From Cyanidiococcus yangmingshanensis (Eukaryota; Rhodophyta; Bangiophyceae; Cyanidiales; Cyanidiaceae), in the NCBI GenBank assembly GCA_013995675.1, contig VWRR01000010.1:1-64000 (forward strand): DNA of 64,000 bases. The letters run 5' to 3'. Position numbers and translations under genes: made by a program. The notes under the pieces are model-generated. The model was not told the DNA's origin, did not search any database, and saw nothing but the letters and a program-made list of their open reading frames with translations. Positions 35,192-45,684 of this stretch are shown here, in pieces. Numbering within the stretch: the stretch's first letter is position 1; each line of letters opens with the position of its first letter.

Positions 35192-36274
35192 TCATGAGGA
35201 TCCGCCTTCCCTCCCCTGCTGCTGCTGCTGCTGCTGCAGCTGCATTACCCGAGCTACGTCCAAAAGAAAAGCAGCAGAGTCATCCAATGAATCCAAGATG
35301 GCTTCATTTGGCACTTGCTGGACGACTTGAACGAAACGGCTGGCGGCTTCCCGCTGCTCCGCGCTATTGCCTCGATGTTCCAAGTACAGGCCAAGATAGA
35401 ACAGGAAACGGATTCGGTCGCTGAGTGAGCACCGAGGTAGGTATCGTCGCTCGAGCTCGTCACGACAAGACTCGCCGTGCTCCCGATACAGGTCTACCAG
35501 AAGCGCAGGTGCACCCTCCTGTGGCAATATCTCAATTTCCGCAGCCATCATGGTAGGTGTGACGTTTTCGTGCCGGCGACTGGCCGCAATGCGCCACAGT
35601 ACATACTCCCAGGTCAGCACGTCGCCAGCGTCGGCGTTTCCCGCGTACACATAGTCGCGACCGACTATCGCGACCGCATCCAGAACTCGACGAGCGTCTT
35701 CGAATTTCCCTGCACAGTAAAAACATATCGCCCTTTGAAAGAGTTTCCCTGGCGGTTTCCACAACGGAATGTAGGGTCCGATGAGCTGTCGCAACTCGGC
35801 CGGCTCAGCGTACGGGTTCCCCAGACAAGCCAGCTCGTTTCGCATAACCTCGATGTAGTTTGCAGCCGCTTCTGTCACCTTACCTGCGCGAAACTGCGCA
35901 GCAGCTGCAAAGATGCGCACCTCAGAACCGCGAAAACCCATCCCAAGCGACCGCTCCAGATCAGCGACCGCCTGTTCCACGCGACGATGCTGCAAGTGAA
36001 CAACACCTCGCACAAACCACGGCCAAGGCACGTCCGACTCGTACATACCAAAGAGTTCATTGGCTTCCGCTAGCGCTTTCGCATATGCGTCCGTGGCCTG
36101 ACCAGCACAGCCGTTGAGCCCGAAACTGCCGTGCACGCGCCACTGCAAACACCGACCTGGTCGTCGAACACAAGCGCTCGCGGCGTGCTTTCGCAACGCG
36201 AGCCTCGTCCTCGGTAAAGTCCATCCAAAGACAATGAAAGACAATGAAACCTTATCGCCTACAATCAAGCCCAT
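35192..36274 (-). CDS. TPR-like helical-repeat protein, probably plastid
   Basis: A 360-residue protein of helical repeats of TPR type. The N-terminal ~60 residues are basic and Ser/Ala/Arg-rich like a transit peptide. Repeats can be seen at WFVRGVVHLQHRRVEQAVADLERSL, VRIFAAAAQFRAGKVTEAAANY, and FQRAICFYCAGKFEDARRVLDAV, each a helix pair with Ala/Gly/Phe at TPR positions. A region RFLFYLGLYLEHRG follows. The C-terminus has seven consecutive Gln encoded by a CAG run, then REGGSS. TPR arrays bind partner proteins; plants have similar plastid TPR proteins of unknown role. The frame opens two codons upstream with TTG; ATG 36274 is used. Divergent from the desaturase gene. Confidence 0.75.
   Translation of the reverse strand: MGLIVGDKVSLSFIVFGWTLPRTRLALRKHAASACVRRPGRCLQWRVHGSFGLNGCAGQATDAYAKALAEANELFGMYESDVPWPWFVRGVVHLQHRRVEQAVADLERSLGMGFRGSEVRIFAAAAQFRAGKVTEAAANYIEVMRNELACLGNPYAEPAELRQLIGPYIPLWKPPGKLFQRAICFYCAGKFEDARRVLDAVAIVGRDYVYAGNADAGDVLTWEYVLWRIAASRRHENVTPTMMAAEIEILPQEGAPALLVDLYREHGESCRDELERRYLPRCSLSDRIRFLFYLGLYLEHRGNSAEQREAASRFVQVVQQVPNEAILDSLDDSAAFLLDVARVMQLQQQQQQQGREGGSS
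35216..35236. repeat. (CTG)7 microsatellite in TPR gene
   Basis: Seven perfect CTG triplets on the plus strand, read as seven Gln codons near the C-terminus of the minus-strand TPR gene. A likely site of length polymorphism. Confidence 0.9.
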
Positions 36275-37061
36275 ACTCAAAACCCAACGACCCTATCAGA
36301 ATGATCGCGCAACCCATGCCTCTGTATGCCTACAGACCATGATGTTGCTCGACGCTCGACGCTCGACGCCAGCCGCCATCGTCGTTCACGAGAAATAGGG
36401 CCAGCGTGCGACCGCCGCCGATCATCGAGACAGGGATTCGCGGCGGCGCGTCTCCTTGAATCGCGCCAGCCATCGATCGCAGACGCGAACAAGTTCGTTC
36501 CATAGGTAATACGAAGACAGCTTATATCGCAAGAGCCAACAACTTTGATCCATACATAACACTAAGACAAAGCAAGTCAATCATCATGCGCAAAACTTGG
36601 ATCCATACGTAATACGAAGACGACTTACACCGCAAGTGCCAACAAGCTCGATCCATACGTAATACGAAGACTACTTGTATCGCAAGTGCCAACAAGTTCG
36701 ATCTATGCGCAATGCTGAGACAAAACAGACCTGATCGCTATGTAGCACTCGATTCGCCCGGGGATGCAGAGATGCGATGCCATGGCGCGCGCAGCGATTC
36801 ATGGCCATCGCCGTCGAGTAACCCGGCCGGCCGCTCGTACGCAGGACGCGCAGCCACAGGCGCAGGCACGAGGACACGGCGATCGATGCCTCAACGTCGC
36901 CGTCCTCGTCGAGCGAGCCCAGGGCCGAGCGGCGCGCGCACAGCCGCGCATCCGATCGTCGATGCGCGCTCAACGTCGCCCCCGACTTTCGAAGCGAGCC
37001 TCAGTACTGCCGCGTTCACGTTGGGAGAGCGTCTACGTTCTCAAGTATTCCCTCGCTATCC
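36275..37061. promoter_or_regulatory. Divergent intergenic region, TPR / desaturase
   Basis: About 0.8 kb between divergent start codons. It should contain both promoters. It includes three copies of GCTCGAC near 36351-36371 and the 50-bp minisatellite described separately. Confidence 0.45.
36496..36728. repeat. 50-bp minisatellite between divergent genes
   Basis: Copies begin near 36497, 36547, 36600, 36650 and 36700, at about 50-bp spacing; the last is partial. The best-kept units contain GATCCATACGTAATACGAAG followed by GCAAGTGCCAACAAG. Copy 2 has diverged most. The units include the palindrome TACGTA. The array sits about 330 bp upstream of the desaturase ATG and 220 bp upstream of the TPR gene's ATG. 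Confidence 0.88.
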
Positions 37062-38562
37062 ATGGAATTAAATCAACATGAGTCTGAAGGAGGGAGAAAT
37101 GTTCGGATCTGTGAGCAAAGAGCGGTCGATGGGTCTTCTAGACTGAACGCGTCGCGTTGCGGGCGGTCGGGTGCGGACGTATCGGCGACCGAGCGTCCCG
37201 GCGGTGGCGAGGGCACGCACTCGGAGCAGTTTGAGTATCCGCAGCATGAGGCAGCATCAGAGGGAGGAAGAGTGCTTACAGACATATCATACCTTGGAGG
37301 AACTGGACATCAAGCCATGGTGGCGAATCGCTCGTTCCCTTCAACCAAGGCGCTCCTTGCAGCCATACCTGAGGCGTGCTATCAGCGCTCGTTGGCACGC
37401 TCGCTCGCATATGCGGGCATGTCGGTGCTGCTCACGCTGCTTTTCGGATTGCTCGGGTATCGCTATCTGTGGGACTTGTCAAAGAGTCTGCATAAGGATT
37501 CGGTGAGTGGAGCGCTATGGACCAGGATGCTGGTGTGCGTGCTATGGTCGCTTTACGCAGCAGTGACGGGCACCGTCGCTACGGGCGCTTGGGTGGCTGC
37601 ACACGAATGCGGCCACGGTGCGTTCTGTGACAATGCCTGGTTACAGAACCTCATTGGTTTCATGCTGCATTCTAGTTTGTTGGTTCCGTATTTTAGCTGG
37701 CAGCGTTCGCATGCGGTGCATCATGCTCGCACGAATCACCTCGATGAGGGCGAGACACATGTGCCACATACAGCGTACAGTGTTTCGGGACAGATGAACC
37801 TCCGCTTTTTTCGCTGGCTCGGGGACGATGCCTTTGGCGCGTTGAATGTGTTCATGCATTTGCTCCTAGGTTGGCCAGCCTACCTTGTCTATGGGGCTAC
37901 TGGCGGCCCGGTGCGCGGCATGACCAACCATTTCATTCCCTTGTCGTTCGGTCAAGGAGAGCTTCAGTCCACAAAAGAGACGTTGGCGAAATCAGTATCG
38001 CTGTTTCCTGGATGGCGGTGGAAGCTCAAAGTGTTGCTCTCTGACCTAGGCGTGCTGGCAATGCTTGCATTACTGTATTACTGGGCCCGCCACGACGGTG
38101 TGCAGCGCGTGCTGGTCGTGTACGGCATGCCCTATCTGGTGACCAACATGTGGCTCGTTCTGTATACCTGGCTCCAGCATACAGACGTCGATATTCCGCA
38201 CTATGATTCGCAACATTGGAGCTGGAACAAGGGGGCGCTGCTGACCGTGGATCGCCCGTATCCGAAAATCGTGGACTTTTTACATCATCACATTGGAAGT
38301 ACGCATGTTGCGCACCACTGTTTGCTCACGGATTCCCCATTATCATGCTGGAAAGGCTACAGAAGCCCTGAAGACAGCCTTTCCAGACCATTATCTGTAC
38401 GACCCAACGCCGATCCATCGGGCGCTGTGGCGCGTGGGTGCCAACTGCTTCGCCGTTCGTCAGATTGGCGACCTTTGGGTGTACTCTGTAGCCAATAGTG
38501 ACGAAGAGATGCACGAGCGGGCATTTGATGTGACGCTACAGAAAGCCAAAAAAATGTTCTAA
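37062..38562 (+). CDS. FAD2: Delta-12 / omega-6 fatty acid desaturase, frame change near 3' end
   Basis: Membrane di-iron desaturase that converts oleoyl to linoleoyl chains, ER type. The three histidine boxes are present: HECGH (181-185), HAVHH (217-221) and HVAHH (415-419). Four or more membrane helices are visible (MSVLLTLLFGLLGYRY, MLALLYYW and others). A ~90-residue N-terminal extension is not conserved. Directly after HVAHH the frame must change: seven bases (38319-38325, TGTTTGC) stand where six are expected. The conserved continuation then runs in the next frame, SRIPHYHAGKATEALKTAFP to KKAKKMF, with a TAA at 38560-38562. In the first frame translation would run on to 38498 as unrelated sequence. 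The downstream part is open and well conserved, so the extra base is recent or an assembly error. Confidence 0.9.
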
Positions 38563-39860
38563 AGCGTGCGGTACGACGTGTACCGAAGATGGATAAGTAG
38601 AAGTGCACGTGGCGACAGAGCCATGGGCAGCACGCCGCCATCGACGTCGACACCAGTCAGTCGCGTGGGCAAGTGTCTGGACCACCAAAAAAACGACTGG
38701 GGAGCAGGCAACCGTCCAAGTCTCGAGAGTGCCGTCAAAGAACCAGGAATACCTTACCGAGGTCGTGCTGAAGCCACAAGGATAGGGACAAGGCTTGTGC
38801 TCCCTCCGCGCTCTGGTTGCTTGCGACACAGCTCTCAGGCGAGTTTTGGCCAACGCAAACAGCGACAAGCTTGATCAACAGAGACCGCGCGCTTGCGCAT
38901 GAACCAGAAGCACGCTTTATCGTGAGACGTTGCTGGTGTCACGCTCACCTCGCCGTCTTCGTCGGCTCTGCACCAAAGGCGCCAGGAGCAGCATCGACGC
39001 GAGCGTTCCACTGCTCAACGCCCAGAACATGAGCTTTGCAAAACGACTCTCCCGCGACATGCAAACCACGAGGCGTCTCGCGGATTTTCTCGATGCTCCC
39101 ACCGAGAACCGTGACGTTGCACCAGCGCCGGAACGAACCCTCTAGGCGACTTGAGCGCTTGGCTCGACACGACCGGAACGGCTTGCACTGTTCGACGAGG
39201 TCCTGCGCCCCACCGCTACGGCGCGCCGCTGTCCAACAAGGCCGTGCCACGAAACCGGACGATGCGCTCAAGCAGAATTCACTTGAGAAGAGGCAGCATC
39301 ATGACAACATCGCTGCTGATACCAGACACCGAATGACACGAGAACCTCCAAATGAGTTTCGCTTTCGGGTGAGAGAGGACGATTAGCACCAGTCGAACGA
39401 TCAATTTGCGACCGAGTCCCGAGCACTCGACCAATGTACGCTCACCAATTTAGATGCTCCAGTCGAGTGACCATTCATGACTCGTCCCTGCTCAAAGAGA
39501 GCGCGTAGCGCTGCATAAAGTCATCGAAAATACCGTGAGGTGGTTCTAGGTTATGCAGGCTCGTTAGGCGCCCTCTGAATATAGTCCCGATTCCACGCAA
39601 GCTCATGACGGTGAAACCGTGCGTCCAAACGTCCCTGCAGTCGTATCGAAAAGTAGCGCTTCAATTCTATGACCCTTCACGTAAATAGGATGGAATGGAT
39701 CGCTTATGCGGAAGTAGGGAGCGCTCGCAGTTGTGGAGGCGAGCCCTTCCAACCCACCTGGTTGGACCGGGGGCCGCGCGCGCCCTCCCTCGATCGCTAC
39801 TGAACCGTGGCGTGATAGACTGTTCGGGCCCGAGCGCCAACAAAGGTTTCAAAACTCAAC
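38563..39860. other. Intergenic, mostly without genes
   Basis: 1.3 kb between the desaturase and proteasome beta-2 genes. It includes one small minus-strand frame with a membrane segment, listed separately. Other frames are short and without domains. Confidence 0.45.
38917..39060 (-). CDS. Possible small single-span membrane protein
   Basis: A 47-codon frame begins at ATG 39060: MSRESRFAKLMFWALSSGTL, followed by ASMLLLAPLVQ and then a run of arginines. The hydrophobic segment at about residues 9-30 would span a membrane. In another frame the downstream DNA continues ADEDGEVSVTPATSHDKACF for about 45 codons, again one base out of step, so the true product may be about 85 residues. Not recognised. 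It may be chance; composition and the membrane segment are the only evidence. Confidence 0.25.
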   Translation of the reverse strand: MSRESRFAKLMFWALSSGTLASMLLLAPLVQSRRRRRGERDTSNVSR

Positions 39861-40700
39861 ATGGCGACTCGTAACGGCTCGAGCGGGTTCAACTTTGATC
39901 TCGTTCTTCGTAACGAGAGACTGGTCGAGCGGTTGCAGGTAGATGCCCCGAAGAGCGAGGCTTCGGTCTTGGCCAAACTTCCCCGCAAGACCGGAACGAC
40001 CATTGCAGGTATGCTCTTCGAAGGCGGCGTCGTGCTGGGTGCAGATACCCGCGCAACCGAGGGCAACGTGGTCGCTGATAAGAACTGCAGCAAGATCCAC
40101 TACATCGCGTCGAATATATACTGTTGCGGCGCAGGAACGGCAGCAGATACCGAGGCGACCACGCAGCTCATTGCGAGTCAGATGGAACTGCATCGACAGG
40201 CTACCGGCCAAGCGTTGGTTCCCGTTGTAGCCGCTATGACTCGGCTAAAACAGTATCTTTTCCGGTATCAGGGCTACATTTCGGCGGCGTTGGTGCTTGG
40301 TGGTGTAGACGAGCTTCACGGTCCGTCGCTCTACACGGTGTACCCGCACGGTAGCGTGGATCAGTTACCCTACGTTTCGATGGGTAGTGGCTCCCTGGCC
40401 GCGATGGCCGTCTTTGAAGCGCGCTGGCATGAGAGGCTCAGTGAAGACGAAGCGAAGCGTCTCGTTTACGAGGCGATCACGGCAGGAATCGAAAATGACC
40501 TGGGCTCAGGCTCTAACGTTGATCTGTGCGTGATCAAGAACGGTGGCAAGTCCGTGGATTATGTGAGAGGCTACGCGAAGGAGAATCCGCGTCCGTACCG
40601 AAAACCTACCAACTACACTTTTCCGAAGGGCACTACCCCGGTACTGATGGAGGAGATACGCAAATATATCGAAGTCAAACGGGTTGTCTCCGATTTATAG
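39861..40700 (+). CDS. PSMB7: 20S proteasome beta-2 subunit (trypsin-like)
   Basis: A 279-residue precursor of an active 20S core subunit. A 45-residue propeptide ends KTG; autocleavage before Thr46 gives a mature N-terminus TTIAGM. Catalytic residues are Thr46 (Thr1), Asp62 in LGADTRAT (Asp17) and Lys78 in NCSKIHYI (Lys33). The GTAADTEA and [13 protein letters not shown] stretches are typical of beta-2. The long C-terminal arm ([21 protein letters not shown]) wraps beta-3 in known structures and separates beta-2 from beta-5. ATG 39861 is the only start near the expected length. It acts with Rpt4, encoded 9 kb away. Confidence 0.96.
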   Translation: MATRNGSSGFNFDLVLRNERLVERLQVDAPKSEASVLAKLPRKTGTTIAGMLFEGGVVLGADTRATEGNVVADKNCSKIHYIASNIYCCGAGTAADTEATTQLIASQMELHRQATGQALVPVVAAMTRLKQYLFRYQGYISAALVLGGVDELHGPSLYTVYPHGSVDQLPYVSMGSGSLAAMAVFEARWHERLSEDEAKRLVYEAITAGIENDLGSGSNVDLCVIKNGGKSVDYVRGYAKENPRPYRKPTNYTFPKGTTPVLMEEIRKYIEVKRVVSDL

Positions 40701-40755
40701 ATAGGCTGATCGGAAGCAAAGCAGAGCTCTATTCCGAATGAGTACCGGCGAGCGA

Positions 40756-40772
40756 CCCCCCCCCCCAAAAAA
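40756..40772. repeat. C11-A6 homopolymer tract
   Basis: Eleven C followed by six A, 56 bp after the proteasome beta-2 stop codon. Prone to length error in sequencing. Confidence 0.9.
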
Positions 40773-41250
40773 GAAACGAATTGGGTGTACACGTAGCGTC
40801 TCGGGCCTTGGAGGCCTGTGCTAGAGAGCGGATGCCTGACGAATGCGGCCCTCGAGCCGACTGGGGACCTGTCCAGACGGCTCTCCTGGAATGCAGACCC
40901 GCGGGTATAGCTAGCGTTCGCACCTGCTTTGAGTCATGAGGCCTCTGGTAGACGACACCATGTCACAGCAGAGTGCAACTCTTTTCGTTCACGGAAGATG
41001 AGTATGTTGCCTGTCATGGTTACCGTTGCGAGACCGCATGCCCATCTAAAGCGACCTGAATCCAGTTGGTCGTGCATCGGAACTCGACGCGTCATTCAAC
41101 ATGATCCGTTCCAGAGCTACTACATGGACGATGCACAAGCTCGGATGGAATGGGCATCCAACGATGTCCTTGCGGACGGCAACGTGGGTGGTGAGACTAG
41201 GCAAACAGTGCTCTCCGACAGCGGTTTGCGTGCTGTTGTCGCCTAGCATA

Positions 41251-41278
41251 ACACACACACACAGAGAGAGAAAGAGAG
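41251..41278. repeat. CA/GA microsatellite
   Basis: Six AC dinucleotides followed by a purine run of AG repeats with one interruption. Non-coding. Confidence 0.9.
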
Positions 41279-42178
41279 CGCTGGGCTAGCGACCACAAGA
41301 GATATGAGCGATGACCGCGTCGAAAATGATTCAGTACATCCTGAGGCAGGTCCACATTTAAGGTACGAATAGACATAGATCCATCCTCTGGTGTGATGAC
41401 GGCTTCATCATCTGACGTGCCTGCGAAGGCTCGATGACGTTCGCATTAGCGCATGGAGCTCGGTCGCTGACGAGCCAGTCCTCGGGGCTTGTGCTGCCAG
41501 TCGTGAGTTTCAAACGCGATCTCGGCATTCATGCAAGCTCTAAGATGAGGTTTCCAGGTCGTTCCTCGCAGCCACTTGAAAGAAGGCATTCTCGAAGTGA
41601 ACGAGTCGGAAATCACGGTTGAAAATCACGATCGCTGTGGTTGGTTCCACTCGACGCCGAGGGATGATTCGAAGACGATTCGATATTTGCGGTCATATGA
41701 CGCGTAAAAACGGTTGCCTATACGATTGTATTCTCGAATCTGCACTAATGAATGCACAAACTGAGCACATTCACCGTTGCATGGTCGCGACATTCCGCAA
41801 TCTGCTGCTGGGCGTCTTGGCCAGTCCGTCTTCCGATCGCTTTGCAAAGCAGTACAAAACGATTCGGGGCCTTATTCCGGCCGAAACAGCGAAGCATATT
41901 CCGACGGATGGTATCGCTTCGGTGGGCACAAAACGCATGTCGAGAGCGGCAATCTCCAACACGCACACCAATGAGGTTCCGTCGCTTCCGAGAGAGGCAT
42001 GCCGTAGCTCCAAAGCGCAAATTGTCCCAGAACACACACTCATTGGCATGCTTTCCGATCGCTCCACCCGACGAACATGGCAGTCTGAGACTTGCCCTCC
42101 GTCTATGTCCACATGCCAGGTACACGCGCAGGCCCCTCACTCCCAGGCGCGGCTGCCGCGCTCGCCCCGATGAAGCCT

Positions 42179-44632
42179 TCATCCCGAGCGAGGGCGCTCT
42201 TCGGCGTCGTGAGATTCTCTCGTGCTCGTTCTGGTGGAATGGACGCTCGCCATTCCGTTCGTCTCCGATGCGTCTACGTCTGTGGATGCCGTCGGCCATT
42301 GCGTGACCTCGGAAAGGGCTGCACGGCCATCAGCGCTGTCGTGCCAGACTTCCCATTGTCGAAATTCTTCCCGAAGTTGTTCATCCCGCCTCATTTCCGT
42401 GACAATTGCATCAGCTTCGGCCTCACGGCGAGTAAATGCCTTGAGGACCTCGCGGCCCAGAATGAGGCTCGTCTCGAAACTTTCCGGGAACGACGCCTGG
42501 ACGCCAATGCTCTGGAGATAGCGGCGCTCTTCGATGTTTCGCGCTCGAGCAAAGACAGGGCACTCAATGTACTCGTGCCGGAGGGCATCGATCACTTCTC
42601 GGAATTCTTCAGTGTCCATAAAATGGCTGCCACTAAAGGTGATCACGAATGCTGCAGGTGCTTCGATACCTGCTGCATGCAAAGCACTTAGGTTGCGCGC
42701 ATCCACACAAATGCAGGGAATGCCGAGCTCTTGAGCTCGCTTCACAACGACGGGGTCCCGGTCTACGGCGACGAATGGAATGAATTTTTTCGCAAGCATT
42801 CGGCTGATAACGCGACCAGCCAAGCCATAGCCACAGATAACCACCACATCGCAGAGCTCGTGATCTCCTGGAATCATCGCCTTGAGCTCCTCAGCCGTTG
42901 GACCGACCTGATCCCAGTCAACGTCTCCGTTTGGATTTCGCTCTGAGGCGGCTGGAGCAGTCGTGGCAGCTAATCCGCTTGTATCACCCTCGAATTGTGG
43001 AGGCAAAATCTCCGGAAGCACCTCTGTTGCTGAGGTGCTATCTTCGATTGCTTTTCGTGCGGAGTTTGCATTCGCAGCAGCAGCGGCAGACTTGGTCGAT
43101 GCAGCGCTCGCCGATCGAAAAAGACGGGCGCCAACTTCGGCCAATGCCGGCGTCAATGCCATCGATGCAACAACAACGTCAATAAGTAGCACGTTCACCG
43201 ATTCAGGCAGGAATCCGAGACGTTTGGCCAACGCAAACGCGACAAAGGCAAATTCGCCACCTTGTCCCAACAGGAGACCGACGCGCGCTGCCTCGGACCA
43301 AGAGGGCAGGAATGGCCTTCCTACTAAGGTCGCGATCGATGATTTCATCACGAGCAGTGTCGCGATGAGACCAGTCATGAGGAGCGGCTGTTGCCAAAAA
43401 ACGTTCAGATCAGCAGACATACCAGTGGTGATGAAGAAGAGACCCAGGAGCATGCCTCGAAATGGCTCAACATCAACAGAAATCTCATTGCGATAGTTGC
43501 TTTCAGAGAGCAGCACGCCCGATATGAACGCTCCAAGTGTCATCGAAAGACCCATGTGGTCCGTTATCCAGGCCGTTCCGAGCACGGTTAAGAGAACCAT
43601 CGCCGTAAACGTCTCAGGCGACTTGGCGTCCTTAACCAGGTCGAAAATGAGACGCAGGGCCGCGCCGCCCACGACCACAAGCGCAGCCAAAGCTCCAAAC
43701 GCCTTCAGCACCGTCAAACCGAGCTGCTCGGACAGTTGTTGCAGCTCGTACCAGATTCCGGTGGACGTGCCCATGCTTTCTGCAACCTCGCCGAGCTCCG
43801 AGAGCAGCGGCAACAGCACAAGCAGCGGCACAACCGCCAGGTCCTGGAAGAGTAGTACACCAAACGTCGCTAGCCCAATGCGAGAATTCTGTTCACCGCG
43901 TTCCTGCAAAAGCCGCAGGACGAACGCTGACGAAGACAGGGAGAGCGCCCCGCCGATAACGGTCGCCTCCTGCCAACTCACGCCGTCGCCACCAATGAAG
44001 TAGGCGCCCAGCCCCAAGATGAGCGTGGTTACAGCCATCTGGAGCGTGCCAAAGCCGAAAACGTACTTTCGCAACACCCGAAGCCGTTTCAGTGAGAGCT
44101 CAAGACCCATTTCGAAAAGTAAGAAGAGCACCCCAAAGTCAGCGAGCGCAGTTATGTCTTCCACGTCGCGCACCAAACGAAGCCCGTGCGGGCCTAGAAC
44201 GACACCAGCGAGAAGAAAGCCTAAAATGGGCGATAAGCGAAGTTTTTTGAATAGCGGAACGGTCAGTACGGTGGCTGTAAGCAGTTCGAGTGCATCTCGC
44301 AGAGCAAACGCTGCACCGCCGCTCTCGTTTACCATTCCTTGTAACGACAGCGCTCCCCTAGGAAGTGACCGCATCCTCGTTGTGCAGGAGAACCTCGAGC
44401 GCCAACAGAGTGGTCGGGTGCGTCTCAGTCGCACAAGATGCGTGCTGTGCTGTCGCGAACACCACCGCGCCGGCCCTGCATTCACCGAGCAGCGAACACA
44501 GGCTGCACCAAGCGGCCACAGCCGCTTTGGTCCAACCAAGCCGGTAACCCAAGCAGTTCCTTCCTCTAGTGCTGCTCGGGACCAAAGCACCGACCGTTGC
44601 CTGAGCGAAAGGTGTCGCAGTCGTTGCTGCAT
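42179..44632 (-). CDS. KEA-type K+/H+ antiporter, plastid envelope or thylakoid
   Basis: An 817-residue CPA2 cation/proton antiporter of the KEA1-3 / bacterial KefB-KefC group. The N-terminal ~120 residues are Arg/Ser-rich and likely a transit peptide. About 12 membrane helices follow: LSPILGFLLAGVVLGPHGL, FGVLFLLFEMGLELSLKRL, FGVLLFQDLAVVPLLVLLP with the conserved QD ion-binding pair, GAFISGVLLSESNYR, and LGQGGEFAFVAFALA. The C-terminal part has a KTN/TrkA-N domain (DVVVICGYGLAGRVISRML, then AVDRDPVVVKRAQELG) that binds NAD(H) or nucleotides and gates transport, and a short Asp/Ser-rich tail. A linker of about 100 Ala/Ser-rich residues joins the two. In plants these exchange K+ for H+ across plastid membranes. 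ATG 44632 gives a complete precursor. Confidence 0.93.
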   Translation of the reverse strand: MQQRLRHLSLRQRSVLWSRAALEEGTAWVTGLVGPKRLWPLGAACVRCSVNAGPARWCSRQHSTHLVRLRRTRPLCWRSRFSCTTRMRSLPRGALSLQGMVNESGGAAFALRDALELLTATVLTVPLFKKLRLSPILGFLLAGVVLGPHGLRLVRDVEDITALADFGVLFLLFEMGLELSLKRLRVLRKYVFGFGTLQMAVTTLILGLGAYFIGGDGVSWQEATVIGGALSLSSSAFVLRLLQERGEQNSRIGLATFGVLLFQDLAVVPLLVLLPLLSELGEVAESMGTSTGIWYELQQLSEQLGLTVLKAFGALAALVVVGGAALRLIFDLVKDAKSPETFTAMVLLTVLGTAWITDHMGLSMTLGAFISGVLLSESNYRNEISVDVEPFRGMLLGLFFITTGMSADLNVFWQQPLLMTGLIATLLVMKSSIATLVGRPFLPSWSEAARVGLLLGQGGEFAFVAFALAKRLGFLPESVNVLLIDVVVASMALTPALAEVGARLFRSASAASTKSAAAAANANSARKAIEDSTSATEVLPEILPPQFEGDTSGLAATTAPAASERNPNGDVDWDQVGPTAEELKAMIPGDHELCDVVVICGYGLAGRVISRMLAKKFIPFVAVDRDPVVVKRAQELGIPCICVDARNLSALHAAGIEAPAAFVITFSGSHFMDTEEFREVIDALRHEYIECPVFARARNIEERRYLQSIGVQASFPESFETSLILGREVLKAFTRREAEADAIVTEMRRDEQLREEFRQWEVWHDSADGRAALSEVTQWPTASTDVDASETNGMASVHSTRTSTRESHDAEERPRSG

Positions 44633-45684
44633 TCTGGCAAGAGGCAGCGGCCGCGCTCGGGTACCGAGAAAACTGTCCAGCGCGAGGGATTACGTTCGCG
44701 CACTGGAGCCGCGTCGCGAGAACGACCCCGCGGCAGCGTGCCGCGCACCGCCCAGACGCAACGGTGGTTGCAATCGTTGACCAGCGCTGCAAGCTCCACT
44801 TGGACTCGTCCGATCTTGAAACAAGGTCCATATCTTCCAAAGCTCTAGGGAGGCATCTCCAGATATCAATTGATCGAGGGTGATATCTTCGGTCTGCAGC
44901 GTACCTGTCGTTGTTCCAAGGCCCAGGCGAAGCGGCGGTGTCGCGAGGACGTGTCGCCCGCCAGCGCAAGAACGTCGAGGAGGGACGTTCCACCCACGAG
45001 ATCTGTACGTCATCGAAAATGATTTATTCAATGGAGTTTATCAAATACAAGGGCAACATGCAGACTTTGGACATAATCAACGTCGAATCTCTAAACCGAA
45101 TTGAAGAGCGAGACAGCTGATCATGATCTCAGGTCGCAAGGATTCCCCAGATGCATCAATTCCCAGCCACTGGTTCCTGAACAGATGTTGTGTGTTCACG
45201 GCTGCATTCTGCGCCAAACTGGTGGGTCGTTTCCGAACCGCTACCCTGACACTGGTTTCGTGAATGCGCAAGCATGAGGGATAGAGGATATCTGTACTAA
45301 GTGGGTAGGAAGATGATTCGCTGGACCTTGCGTTTTCAGGTCAGCGATCTGATATTTGGAAGCATTCATCTCGTATGGTTCTGGGAAGAAAAATCGTCTC
45401 GACGCTGCTCCAGACGTCAGCTGAAGAGCGAGCGAGCAAGCAGGGGTGGGTATCTGCGCGTCTCTCTAGCCTCTGTGATTGCACACATCCGAGCGCCGAG
45501 GTGGATCGATGGCCTGGCTCACCCGGCAAGGACCTGCGCGCGCGCCGCCACGCGTTCGGCCGCGGCGTTGATCTGCACGCGAAACGACACGCATCCATGG
45601 CTGCGTGCGGGCGTGCGGGCGGGCGTGCGTGCGGGCGGGCGTGTACTTTTATCCTACTGTCTTGACGCGACGTGCTTGCAGCCC
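44633..45684. other. Divergent intergenic region, KEA / eIF3b
   Basis: About 1 kb between divergent start codons. The plus side is open in the eIF3b frame back to 45301 (GTG) but is not conserved. It holds the G-rich tract described separately. Minus-strand frames of up to 210 codons have shuffled composition. Confidence 0.5.
45609..45639 (+). promoter_or_regulatory. Potential G-quadruplex in eIF3b leader
   Basis: Five GGG tracts (45609, 45617, 45621, 45633, 45637) lie on the coding strand 46-76 bases before the eIF3b ATG, separated by loops of 5, 1, 9 and 1 bases. In RNA this could fold as a G-quadruplex. No conservation evidence. Confidence 0.4.

Larger units (their letters stand above)
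40701..42178. other. Convergent intergenic region
   Basis: 1.5 kb between the proteasome beta-2 and KEA 3' ends. It contains a C11-A6 tract and a CA/GA microsatellite. Several 180-codon frames overlap each other on both strands between 41600 and 42300; none has a domain, and one runs into the KEA gene antisense. Confidence 0.5.

Noticed and set aside
41619-42306. Several ~184-codon frames on both strands before the KEA gene
   Set aside because: They overlap each other and none has a convincing motif. A faint PUB-domain-like look in FRNLLLGVLASPSSDRF was too weak to call.
44358-45031. Minus-strand frames upstream of the KEA start that could extend its N-terminus
   Set aside because: They are in other frames than KEA or lack conservation; ATG 44632 already provides a transit-peptide-like leader.
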